Shown here: positions 1 to 7,229 of the stretch, piece by piece
How positions within the stretch are numbered: the first letter of the stretch is position 1
Layout: each line of letters begins with the position of its first letter
DNA from: Sedimentisphaerales bacterium
GTDB lineage: Bacteria > Planctomycetota > Phycisphaerae > Sedimentisphaerales > SG8-4
Direction: 5' to 3'
NCBI GenBank assembly: GCA_016928975.1
Contig: JAFGJR010000308.1
Location: 1 to 25,309, forward strand
DNA length: 25,309 nucleotides
Position numbers and translations under genes: made by a program
Notes under the pieces: generated by a model
The model's database searches: none
What the model was told of the DNA's origin: nothing
The model's input: only the letters and a program-made list of their open reading frames with translations

Positions 1-830
1 ACGGGCTTGCCTTCGAGCTTGCCGAGGAAGCGTTGCAGGCCCTCATCGTTCGTGGCCGGCATGCCCACGCCGCAGTTCTCCGCGACGCCGGCGCCGATAG
101 CGTGGAGCTGGGCGAACTCGACGATGTCGTCGATCGACAGGCCGCCTTTGAGGTGAAGGTGATAGTCCGTGATGGGAAACAGCGGCTTGACGCGGATATT
201 CTTGTAGTGGACGGTGCTTCGCGGATCATGACCCTGAAGGGCGAACGTGCCGCTGTCAATGACGCGGCCGGACATCCCGGACGGCGAGTCCGCCTTCTCA
301 GGCCCAGTCCAGTCCACCACCCTCTTGTCGTTGACGTTGACCACGACGTGCCTGCCCTGGACGATCACGTGCAGGGTGAACCACTCGTTGTCCTTGGCGA
401 GCGACGGATTGACATCCTGTATTCTGTACAGACTGCCGGTCTTGCGTGCGTCCCGGCGATAGCTGTCATTGCACACCTGGACCTCGAATCCCTTGTCGGG
501 CCAGTTGCGGTCCTGGTACTGGGTGTGGAAGTAGACGCCGCCGTTGGAGTTGGGTTCGGCCATCGCATCGACCTTCAGTTCGAAATCGCGGAAATCCGCG
601 TAGTGGATGGGCCCGACATAGAACAGGTGGCATCGTGACCCGTGCGCGACGATCTCGCCATCCTTGATCGTGAACGTGCTGGCATTCTCTCCCTCCGCCG
701 CCTTCCACCCGTTGAAAGTGCCGTCGAAAAGGCTGATCCAGCCCTGACCATCCGTCTGGCCCTGCGTTGCCGTCGCGAGCGCGAGCGTGACCACCGCGGT
801 CCACATCCCCAGTGACCTCTTCGTCGTCAT
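1..830 (-). CDS. Exported DUF1080 (3-keto-disaccharide hydrolase) domain protein fused to a metal-dependent hydrolase domain, 3' end outside window
   Basis: The reading frame starts at the ATG ending at 830 and is still open at base 1, so 276 residues are visible and the C-terminus is missing. The start is fixed by an AAAGGAG ribosome site 8 nt upstream. Residues 1-25 form a signal peptide (TAVVTLALATATQGQ). Residues about 29-215 are a DUF1080 concanavalin-like beta-sandwich: GWISLFDG, GWK, SNGGVYFHTQYQ, GFEVQVCND, GSLYRI, NEWFTLHVIVQG and the closing VHYKNIRVKPL are all characteristic. DUF1080 proteins act on sugar derivatives such as 3-keto-glucosides. From residue 221 a second domain begins with TDYHLHLKGG, the metal-binding first strand of a PHP/amidohydrolase-like barrel, followed by a helix and AENCG. 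The domain calls are from motif recognition; the substrate is unknown. It is the last visible gene of a minus-strand run of exported proteins. Confidence 0.85.
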   Translation of the reverse strand, partial: MTTKRSLGMWTAVVTLALATATQGQTDGQGWISLFDGTFNGWKAAEGENASTFTIKDGEIVAHGSRCHLFYVGPIHYADFRDFELKVDAMAEPNSNGGVYFHTQYQDRNWPDKGFEVQVCNDSYRRDARKTGSLYRIQDVNPSLAKDNEWFTLHVIVQGRHVVVNVNDKRVVDWTGPEKADSPSGMSGRVIDSGTFALQGHDPRSTVHYKNIRVKPLFPITDYHLHLKGGLSIDDIVEFAQLHAIGAGVAENCGVGMPATNDEGLQRFLGKLEGKP

Positions 831-1254
831 CGTATGATCTCCTTTGGTACCGAGCCAAATAGGTCCGCGAACCCGATCTTTCTCAATCACGTCTTTCCCT
901 TGCCTCCTCGTCCACGGGCAAATGAGACGACTCTCCTGCCACGGCCCTTCTGTTGCCTGCGAGCGTTGGCGGCGTTTGCCCGCAAGTCGTAGTTGGACGG
1001 CTTCGTTGTCTTCCCGCCATTCCTGCCGAGCCCGTCGCCGACTGGGTCTTTAGCCACGAGAGCCTCCTGCCCGTTCTGCAAAAGGATGTCTGTGATGCGC
1101 ATTGCGTTTCATGGTGGGCTATTATCCTTCGTTTGCGCTGGAAACGCAATTGCGATGAACCGCTTTGCGCCCCTGCTGCCTCCCCCCGAAAGGAGTCCAG
1201 AATGGAGACGGCCGGTGAAAGGGTCTGTTGCACCGAACAGCGAGTTGTTCCGCC
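831..1254. other. Spacer between DUF1080 and dockerin-tailed genes
   Basis: The 424 bases hold the ribosome site of the DUF1080 gene (AAAGGAG near 841) and the doubtful small frame at 887-1102. A weak GAACA/TGTTC hairpin follows the stop of the dockerin-tailed gene. I see no clear promoter, RNA gene or repeat. Confidence 0.5.
887..1102 (-). CDS. Possible small basic protein, unrecognised
   Basis: This is a 71-codon frame between the dockerin-tailed gene and the DUF1080 gene, on their strand. The product would begin MRITDILLQNGQEALVAKD and end in an Arg/Lys/Gly-rich tail (GRGRRVVSFARGRGGKGKT). A GAAGGA motif lies about 20 nt upstream, too far for a normal ribosome site. I do not recognise a family. 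It could be a genuine small gene or a chance frame in GC-rich DNA; the only support is its position in an otherwise empty 424-base gap. Confidence 0.22.
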   Translation of the reverse strand: MRITDILLQNGQEALVAKDPVGDGLGRNGGKTTKPSNYDLRANAANARRQQKGRGRRVVSFARGRGGKGKT

Positions 1255-2856
1255 TTACTGCCAGCAGGCCTCTGGTGGATCGAGATTGCATTGCAGCCAG
1301 GACGAGGCGAGGATCGCGAGGTCCTGGAAATCCACCTTGCAGTCATCGTTCAGGTCGCCGCGGACGGGCGTCATGCAGATGGCTTCCGGCACGATCGTGA
1401 ACTCCATTCGGCCCGTCATGGCGCAGGCCCAGTAGCCCTGAAGCCCGCTGCCGTGGAAGGACTCCTCGGTGAGCAGAACGTCGCAGGCGTAGTCGCCGGG
1501 GAATAGATCGATGCCATCCTTGGGCAGGCGCTCCCATTCGCCGAAGATGCTGGCGGTCCGGGCAGGGTAATCCGTCGCGTACTGGCTGTGAATTCGCGGA
1601 CTGACGTCGAACTGGCGGGTGACAACCGGGCCGTCGTCCGTGCCGGGGCTGCGCTGCGACTTGTTCCACAGCACGTGATAGCTGCTGTTGACGACGTAGT
1701 CCACCGTGGCATTGCCCCGCTCGTCGGTGATGAAGTACCCGAACACCCGGTACGCGGTATACAGGTATCGCAGTCCGGTCGGGCTGCCTCCCTTGATGTC
1801 CGGCATGTCTCTTCTGGCAAGATACACGGCGTCGTTGGGGTTGGGGAAGCTGCCGTCGCCTTTGTTGTTCAGGTTCCATCCGCCGGTCCAGGAGGTGCCC
1901 TGCCACTCCTGCTCCCACCAGCGCCCGGTCCAGCCCAACAGCTCGTTCGGTCCGTAGTTCGTGTCCCCCAGATGGTGCGTGGCCTCGCATTGGAGCTTTA
2001 GTTGATAGGCGAAGTTCGGCTTGAGGTTCTTGGCCGTCAGAGTGCCGGTGAGGGTTTGCCCGACGGTATTGTACGTGATCGTGACGACGGCGTCGTCATA
2101 GGTGTACGTGTTCTGGTACTGCTCGCTGTAGGCCTGATCCGCCGCATCGAGCCATCGGTACGCGCTGCTCGGACCGTAGTTCCGGAGCGTCGCGGTGGCA
2201 ATCGGAACTGAGCCGATATGAAGGATGATCTCTCCGTCGGGGATGCTCTCGTCGTGTGCGGCGACGACCACGCCCACCTTGACCAACCGTGTTCGGTCGG
2301 GCGCGTGGGTCAGGTCAACCTCCAGCACCGCGGGGTCTCCCTGGCTGAGCGCGACGGTCGCGGAGTCCATCTGAGTCTCCGTCCAGGGGTCCGCGGCCGT
2401 CCCGGTCACGCAGAACACGCGAACGTCGATTGGACCGGCCCCCTTCTTGTACCACAACGGGACGCGGACCCGGTCGAAGCTCGTAGCGTCCATGTGCAGA
2501 GCCATGCCCCACTGCTGGACGACGCCGAGCCCGGTCGCAGGGCCCTGCCCAAGCCAGTCGGCCCCATCGGGCTTCCAGGCCTCCAGTCCGGCGACCGAGC
2601 TGCTGACCGGCTTGCCCGCCGCATCGGCCAGACGGTAGTACACGTCAACACCGGGACCCGGCGCATCCACCTTGCCCACCATTCGGCCGGCGAACTGCTC
2701 GCCCTGACAGGTGGAGCCCAACTGGCGGTTGATACCCTCGGCATCGACAAACGCGGCGATGAAGCTGTCTTTCCACGTCCAGGTGCCTGCCGGCGCTACG
2801 CCGCTGGTGACCAGAAGCAAGCCCGCGATGAATGTGACCCAAATGATCTTTTTCAT
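1255..2856 (-). CDS. Exported protein of unknown function with C-terminal dockerin-like (EF-hand type) tail
   Basis: The product is 533 residues. The start is the ATG ending at 2856, preceded by AAGGAG with 6 nt spacing; an upstream in-frame extension lacks a ribosome site. Residues 1-26 are a signal peptide (MKKIIWVTFIAGLLLVTSG, then APAG). The body has two beta-rich halves that I cannot assign. The second half (from TYTYDDAVVTITYNTVG) resembles an immunoglobulin-like or adhesion-type fold and is rich in Trp and Tyr. Residues about 500-533 read GDLNDDCKVDFQDLAILASSW, a dockerin-type calcium loop plus helix, very common at the C-terminus of exported planctomycete proteins. Only one such loop is clear. 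The tail probably anchors or sorts the protein; the partner is unknown. It is transcribed from its own likely promoter at 2931-2960. Confidence 0.8.
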   Translation of the reverse strand: MKKIIWVTFIAGLLLVTSGVAPAGTWTWKDSFIAAFVDAEGINRQLGSTCQGEQFAGRMVGKVDAPGPGVDVYYRLADAAGKPVSSSVAGLEAWKPDGADWLGQGPATGLGVVQQWGMALHMDATSFDRVRVPLWYKKGAGPIDVRVFCVTGTAADPWTETQMDSATVALSQGDPAVLEVDLTHAPDRTRLVKVGVVVAAHDESIPDGEIILHIGSVPIATATLRNYGPSSAYRWLDAADQAYSEQYQNTYTYDDAVVTITYNTVGQTLTGTLTAKNLKPNFAYQLKLQCEATHHLGDTNYGPNELLGWTGRWWEQEWQGTSWTGGWNLNNKGDGSFPNPNDAVYLARRDMPDIKGGSPTGLRYLYTAYRVFGYFITDERGNATVDYVVNSSYHVLWNKSQRSPGTDDGPVVTRQFDVSPRIHSQYATDYPARTASIFGEWERLPKDGIDLFPGDYACDVLLTEESFHGSGLQGYWACAMTGRMEFTIVPEAICMTPVRGDLNDDCKVDFQDLAILASSWLQCNLDPPEACWQ

Positions 2857-2930
2857 CCTCTTCTCCTTGTCAGCCGGTGCTCTGCCATAAACTGTCCCCG
2901 CTCCCCGCATCGCTCACCGCACCGTTCACC

Positions 2931-2960
2931 ATTATACACCTTCCGCAAGGCAAGACACAA
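2931..2960 (-). promoter_or_regulatory. Likely sigma-70 promoter of the dockerin-tailed gene
   Basis: On the minus strand a perfect TATAAT (2936-2931) lies 18 nt downstream of TTGTGT (2960-2955). The -35 box matches the consensus at only three of six positions. The expected transcript would start near 2924, giving a leader of about 68 nt. Confidence 0.4.
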
Positions 2961-3411
2961 TGCGCAAGTTGTCTATTCGTGGGCATCCCGTGCTTGCTGC
3001 CCATCTGTCAGGTTTCAAATGGACAAATGCAATGGCTCGCTGGATGGGTGGATCAGCTTTGCGGCAGGTGGCAGAGCTCCCGGATTGTCCAGGAGCTATT
3101 TCATTTATCCATTCAAAACCTGGCGGCACGGCGCGACCCGATCGTTTGAGCGGCAACGGTGTGCCGCAGGACCCGCACAGAATCGTCGCAGTGGGGATTC
3201 TGAAGCTCCAAAGGGGCTCGGTACTCTCCACGGGGCGAGGCTATGCGCCGGCGTTCTGCCGGACAGAACGGAGGGCATGGCAGGACTCTGGCCTTCCAGG
3301 TCGCTGCGAAGTGCAACCCGGCTGCGACGGCAGGGAAAGCAGTGGCGACAGTCCCGTGCCATGTGGGTGCATGGCACGAGACTGTCAGCGTCGTATGCAG
3401 TTCCTCGCCTG
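2961..3411. other. Non-coding spacer with terminator-like hairpin
   Basis: No frame here looks like a protein; the long frames on both strands have no family features or ribosome sites. The only structure I see is the hairpin at 3347-3386, listed separately. Confidence 0.5.
3347..3386 (-). terminator. Long hairpin just after the small exported gene, possible terminator or repeat
   Basis: Two 17-base arms (3347-3363 and 3370-3386) pair with a 6-base loop. One position mismatches on the plus strand but becomes a G-U pair on the minus-strand transcript, so the stem is continuous in that direction. It begins 26 nt after the stop of the minus-strand gene ending at 3412. No T-run follows, so a classical intrinsic terminator is doubtful. 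A dispersed palindromic (REP-like) repeat is an alternative. Confidence 0.42.
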
Positions 3412-3876
3412 TCAGGTCGGCTTGACTTTGATTTTGACAGTGGCCACCTGGACGTCTTTGCTGTTGCCGGGGGTCTTGCTCAGGTCGGCATTCACCAGGG
3501 TGGCGCAGACCTTCACGATGCCGCCGCCGACGGGGAGACTGGACGGGTCGAGGCTGCAGGAATAGTCGCCCGGAACCGCGCCGGTGGCGGTGATGCTACA
3601 GCTCAGGACGACGTTGAAATTGCTCTCGACCCCCATGTCCACGCAGCCCTTGAACTTGTGGATGTCTGCGTCATCCTGGACCAGCTTGATCTTCAGCTTG
3701 TCTTGGTCCTTGATCTTCACCCAGTAGCCAACGTCCATGACCACGGGAATCGAGGTGACTTCCACGAAGACGAACTGAACGGGCCACTCGTGGAGCTTGA
3801 TCTCACCAGCATGTGTGCTCGCGGCCAGCAAAGCGGCCACGACCATTGCGACTGCACTTCTCTTCAACATCTTCAT
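3412..3876 (-). CDS. Small exported protein of unknown function
   Basis: The product is 154 residues from the ATG ending at 3876. That start begins the signal peptide cleanly (MKMLKRSAVAMVVAALLA, then ASTHAG) and follows a GGAG/GAGGG purine stretch; the longer frame up to 3918 would put 14 non-signal residues in front. The mature part (about 135 residues) is beta-rich, contains four cysteines (FKGCVD, VLSCSI, DYSCSL, VKVCAT) that could form two disulfides, and has no recognised domain. It ends in a Lys/Val-rich strand (VATVKIKVKP). Its long leader can form alternative hairpins (3934-4019). I do not know its function. Confidence 0.65.
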   Translation of the reverse strand: MKMLKRSAVAMVVAALLAASTHAGEIKLHEWPVQFVFVEVTSIPVVMDVGYWVKIKDQDKLKIKLVQDDADIHKFKGCVDMGVESNFNVVLSCSITATGAVPGDYSCSLDPSSLPVGGGIVKVCATLVNADLSKTPGNSKDVQVATVKIKVKPT

Positions 3877-3933
3877 AACCCTCGCTCCGAGTCGGCCGAT
3901 CTGGCCCAGGAGCCACATTAAGTTCTCTCGGCT

Positions 3934-4019
3934 CGGCTACGCGCCTACGCCGCACACTCCAGCGGGCAACATTACGTGTGCTTGCCACCCGGTTTTGCCC
4001 GCTCTGCCCCGAGTAGCCG
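3934..4019 (-). other. Foldable element with competing hairpins in the leader of the small exported gene
   Basis: A 7-bp outer pair (3934-3940 with 4013-4019) encloses a perfect 9-bp pair (3961-3969 with 3995-4003). The same strand 3965-3969 can instead pair with 3982-3986, and 3952-3957 can pair with 3976-3981. These are mutually exclusive or pseudoknotted alternatives. The element lies about 60-145 nt upstream of the start at 3876, in the untranslated leader if transcription begins further upstream. It fits no riboswitch consensus I know and might equally be a palindromic mobile repeat. Confidence 0.4.
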
Positions 4020-4346
4020 GAGCCTTGAATCCCCTACGCCAGACCGGTGATTCTACTGCTCCTCGGCGTCCCTGCAACCATCCTTGTCAATATAGGCTAC
4101 GGACCACATTCGCGCAGGTTCACCAAATCACCCATTTTACTCTACTGACCTGATAGGATTTCCTCCGTCACAATCGCCCCACAGGGGGGGTGGGTGTCAG
4201 GCCCTGATTTGGGCTCGATAGGATTGTTGCGGGTGAGGGGAACCGGATCGAGTCGATCATCTTGGGGCGAAGAGGGCACGGATTACATCGTCTTCCGCGC
4301 CGCCACCGTTGCGCGGGCAGGGCGGCGCAAAAAATCGCGGGCTGGG
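4020..4346. other. Non-coding spacer
   Basis: No credible gene. A minus-strand TTGACA at 4092-4087 has no well-placed -10 box. The rest is a GC-rich stretch leading into the tRNA promoter. Confidence 0.5.
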
Positions 4347-4376
4347 TTGACAGGGGGCCTGGGGAGGCGTTTAATA
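4347..4376 (+). promoter_or_regulatory. Promoter of the tRNA-Tyr gene
   Basis: A perfect -35 box TTGACA (4347-4352) is followed after 17-18 nt by TTTAAT/TTAATA (4370-4376). Transcription would start near 4383, about 33 nt before the mature tRNA 5' end, a normal distance for a single tRNA gene. Confidence 0.65.
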
Positions 4377-4415
4377 GGGGATTGGGTCGTGAGTGACGAC
4401 GGCCGGGTAAGAACC

Positions 4416-4498
4416 GGACAGGTGCCCGAGTGGCTAAAGGGGATGGGCTGTAAACCCATTGGCGCAAGCCTACGTAGGTTCGAATCCTACCCTGTCCA
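4416..4498 (+). tRNA. tRNA-Tyr (anticodon GUA)
   Basis: The cloverleaf is complete. The acceptor stem GGACAGG (4416-4422) pairs with CCTGTCC (4491-4497), with discriminator A at 4498. The anticodon stem ATGGG/CCCAT encloses loop CTGTAAA, with anticodon GTA at 4450-4452. A long variable arm is present (GGCGCAAGCC), as expected for bacterial tRNA-Tyr. The T arm GTAGG-TTCGAAT-CCTAC occupies 4474-4490. CCA is not encoded (the sequence continues AT). Confidence 0.96.
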
Positions 4499-4501
4499 AT
4501 C

Positions 4502-4520
4502 CGACACTCGCACGGTGTCG
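4502..4520 (+). terminator. Hairpin directly after tRNA-Tyr
   Basis: CGACAC (4502-4507) pairs perfectly with GTGTCG (4515-4520) around a 7-nt loop, four bases after the tRNA. No T-run follows, so it may serve in 3' processing or weak termination. Confidence 0.35.
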
Positions 4521-4680
4521 CAGAGCCTCGTCGTACGTCGTACTCGCGAGTTGACGATCAGGGAGCGACGGGATGCAAGGCTCTGCGGCATAGTGCGATG
4601 CCACATTTGCCAAGCCGCCTCAAGGGGGGCTCCAAACGGCGTCCTCAAGCTTCTCTCGTGGAATTAGGATAAGCGGCGTA

Positions 4681-6666
4681 CTACGCTCTGGAGGCTCTTC
4701 GCGAGGAGACGGTCTCGACGGTGCACTGGGGGATGGCGGCGAGGAATTGTCGGCCGTAAGGCTTGGTGGCGATCCGGCTGTCGAGGACGACGACGATGCC
4801 GCTGTCGTTCTTCGTGCGGATGAGACGGCCGAAACCCTGCTTGAACTTGAGGATCGCGGAGGGGAGCTGGTAGTCGTTGAAGGGATTGCCTCCCTGCTCG
4901 CGGATCTGTTCGAGCCGGCCGGCCAGCAAGGGCTGATCGGGCACGGCGAACGGCAGGCGAACGATGATCACATTGGACAAGGCCTCCCCGGGCACATCCA
5001 CGCCCTGCCAGAAGCTGTCGGCTCCGAACAGGACACTTCGGTCTTTGGTCTTGAAGTGCTCCAGGAGGACCCGCCGGTCGAATTCTGCGCCCTGTTGCAG
5101 CAATCGCAGGCCGTTCTCCTCGAACCAGTCGCGCATCGCCTCGGCGACCTCGTCGAGCATCTGGTAGCTCGTGAACAGGACAAAGGCCCGCCCGGCGGTC
5201 TTGAGCAGGTACTTCTTGAGCACCTCGCAGGCGCCGGCGATGAATTCAGGTGTATTCGGGTTTGGAAGATCTTTTTCGATGTAGAGCGTGACCTGCCTGC
5301 GATAATCGAAGGGCGAGTCGAGATGCAGGCCATCGAAATCAATCAGCCCGGTCCGGCTCGCGAAGAAGTCGAAGCCTCTGCCGGCGGCATTGTCCGTGCT
5401 CAGGGTGGCGCTGGTCAGGATCACGGGCGCGTAGTTGTCGAACAGGTGGTGCCGCACGTCTGGACCGACATTCACTGGCGCGGCGCGCAAGTGAACGGAC
5501 GCCTTGCCGGTTTCATTCGCCTCCACCCAGTACACGCGCTCGCCCTGCTCCTGGTTCAGGAACGCCGCGAGATCCTGCGCCAGGACCTGGCACTGGCCGG
5601 CGGCGCGGACGAGCTCGAACTTCTCATCCTCGTCGTCCGCCGCCGCGGCCAATCCGTCGAGAGCGGTTCTCAGATTCCGCAGATACGGCGACAGCGTATC
5701 CTCGATGAACTGCGGGCCGCAACGTCCGTTGGTCTCGGACTTCGTCTGGTCGTACCAAACATGAATGCGGCGGAAGAAGGCGGCGGATTCCCGGGCGGTC
5801 CTGGCGACGAGATCGGTGGCGTCCGTGCCGGCGTTGTGAGCGAGGAGCCCTCTGTGCGTTCGCGGATTATAGAGACTGTCGAGCAGGAATTTGATTCGCG
5901 TGTTGCCGATGTTGATGCCGAAGTGCTCCTCAGCGGCCCGCTCGATGTTGTGCGCCTCGTCGATCACGATGTAACGATACGCCGGCAGGAAATCGATGTC
6001 CTTGTCCTTGAGCACGAGATCGCTGAACAGCAGGGCATGGTTGGCCACGATCAGGTTGGCCTCCCTCCAGCGTTTTCTGGCCCTGCCGTAGAAGCAGTTG
6101 CGGAAATGCTCGCACGCCCGGCCGCGGCAGTTGCCGTGCTCGCTTCGCACGGCGTCCCACGTGCGGCCGTCCGGCAGGAAGGGCAAATCGCTCAGCGAGC
6201 CGTCCTTCGTCCGCCCCGCCCAGTCGCGAATCCGGTCCAGCTCCTCGCCCATCGCCCCGAAGAGCCATCGCTGCGTCCGCAGGGCGAACGCGAGCCGGCG
6301 CCGGCAAAGGTAGTTACTCCGGCCCTTGGCGAGGACCGCCTTGAACGGCTGCGGTAGGCAGCGTGCCAGAAACGGAATGTCCTTGTTGTACAACTGCTCC
6401 TGCAGCGTGATCGTGAACGTGCTGACGAGGGCCTTGTCTTCCGTCCCGGCGATCTGCTGGATGAGCGGCACGAGGTAGGCGAAGCTTTTGCCGACACCGG
6501 TGCCCGCCTCGACCGCCAAGTGCCTTCCCTTGTCGAACGCGTCCCGAATTGCTGAGGCCATCTCGATCTGCTCCCGCCGGACTTCGTAGCCGGACAGGGA
6601 GCGAGCGACCGGCCCAGCCGGGCCCAACACGTACCCTGCATCCACCGATGGATTCGTCCGTGTCAC
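4681..6666 (-). CDS. dinG: DinG/XPD-family ATP-dependent DNA helicase with iron-sulfur cluster motif
   Basis: The 661-residue product is a superfamily 2 5'-3' DNA helicase of the DinG/XPD/Rad3 group, which unwinds forks, D-loops and DNA-RNA hybrids in repair. Walker A is EAGTGVGKS (residues 53-61). Four cysteines (121, 180, 185, 191) sit between motifs Ia and II, matching the 4Fe-4S cluster of this group. The DEAH box is VIDEAHN (234-240). Motif III region LTSATLST is at 417-424, SFWQGVDVPG at 551-560, and motif VI QGFGRLIR at 610-617. There is no N-terminal exonuclease domain of the type fused to Gram-positive DinG. The start taken is GTG at 6666 with GGAG about 11 nt upstream; the exact start is uncertain, because the family usually begins close to LGPAGPVARSLSGYE (residue 14 here). 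The gene stands alone, with no operon partner. Confidence 0.9.
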   Translation of the reverse strand: MTRTNPSVDAGYVLGPAGPVARSLSGYEVRREQIEMASAIRDAFDKGRHLAVEAGTGVGKSFAYLVPLIQQIAGTEDKALVSTFTITLQEQLYNKDIPFLARCLPQPFKAVLAKGRSNYLCRRRLAFALRTQRWLFGAMGEELDRIRDWAGRTKDGSLSDLPFLPDGRTWDAVRSEHGNCRGRACEHFRNCFYGRARKRWREANLIVANHALLFSDLVLKDKDIDFLPAYRYIVIDEAHNIERAAEEHFGINIGNTRIKFLLDSLYNPRTHRGLLAHNAGTDATDLVARTARESAAFFRRIHVWYDQTKSETNGRCGPQFIEDTLSPYLRNLRTALDGLAAAADDEDEKFELVRAAGQCQVLAQDLAAFLNQEQGERVYWVEANETGKASVHLRAAPVNVGPDVRHHLFDNYAPVILTSATLSTDNAAGRGFDFFASRTGLIDFDGLHLDSPFDYRRQVTLYIEKDLPNPNTPEFIAGACEVLKKYLLKTAGRAFVLFTSYQMLDEVAEAMRDWFEENGLRLLQQGAEFDRRVLLEHFKTKDRSVLFGADSFWQGVDVPGEALSNVIIVRLPFAVPDQPLLAGRLEQIREQGGNPFNDYQLPSAILKFKQGFGRLIRTKNDSGIVVVLDSRIATKPYGRQFLAAIPQCTVETVSSRRASRA

Positions 6667-7229
6667 CGTCGAGCAACTCCGCCAACAATCCCGGCATCGT
6701 AAAGAAATATGGTGAATGGTTCAAGTCCGAATCGTAGAGACCGTCCCGCAGAGGGCGATGAAGCCGCAGATAAGCGATGATGAACCCAGCCCGGCCTTCG
6801 GCCGCGACCAGTTGCGTTTCGCGCTTGGTGGGCCACCAGCAGGTACATTGAGTCACGCCATCAACTCCCACCAACTCCTGCCTCTTGTCCTCGCAACTCG
6901 TGCGATTGGCTTGCTGAGCCGGAGGATGGAGCTTGCCCCTGCGAAAGCAGGGGGCAACCTCAAAGCGAGAAACGCTTTCTTGGAATCGTACAAGAGAGCC
7001 GCGACGGCAGAGGACTGCGGCGCGCCAATCGAAACATCGGGAAATCCTTTTCAGTTCTTGCCGGTGAGTGGCACAGGCACCATGCGGCTGACTTCGCGGG
7101 AAACCGGTCGATCTCCGGAAGCGTTCCCACCATAATGATCTGCGTTGATTCTCTCGCACATGGTTGAAAACTGAAGGGCTGGAAGAGGCTTCATCTATCC
7201 TTCAGTCCCCACGGGAAAGGGCATACTCC
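6667..7229. other. Non-coding spacer upstream of the helicase and the broken oxidoreductase
   Basis: A 281-codon minus-strand frame crosses this stretch, but its 3' half is a shadow of the helicase gene and its 5' half has no recognisable domain. I see only one notable structure, the hairpin at 6933-6957. Confidence 0.45.
6933..6957. repeat. GAAA-loop hairpin, possible dispersed repeat
   Basis: TTGCCCCTGC (6933-6942) pairs with GCAGGGGGCAA (6947-6957), with one bulged G and a GAAA tetraloop. It has the compact form of intergenic palindromic repeats. No T-run on either side and no nearby gene end argue against a terminator. Confidence 0.4.

Noticed and set aside
1202..1435. Plus-strand frame with a perfect AAAGGAG ribosome-like site before ATG 1202
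   Set aside because: Most of it is antisense to the 3' end of the dockerin-tailed gene, and the peptide has no family features. The purine stretch is probably coincidence.
2960..3921. Overlapping plus-strand frames across the spacer and the small exported gene
   Set aside because: No ribosome sites or domains; the 3' parts are antisense to the small exported protein.
4747..6357. 536-codon plus-strand frame
   Set aside because: It is antisense to the DinG-type helicase, whose motifs are all intact.
6314..7159. 281-codon minus-strand frame upstream of the DinG-type helicase
   Set aside because: Its second half is an out-of-frame shadow of the helicase N-terminus and the first half is low-quality Arg/Cys-rich sequence without homology I know. 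A frameshifted helicase N-terminus was considered, but the GTG-start version matches the family.
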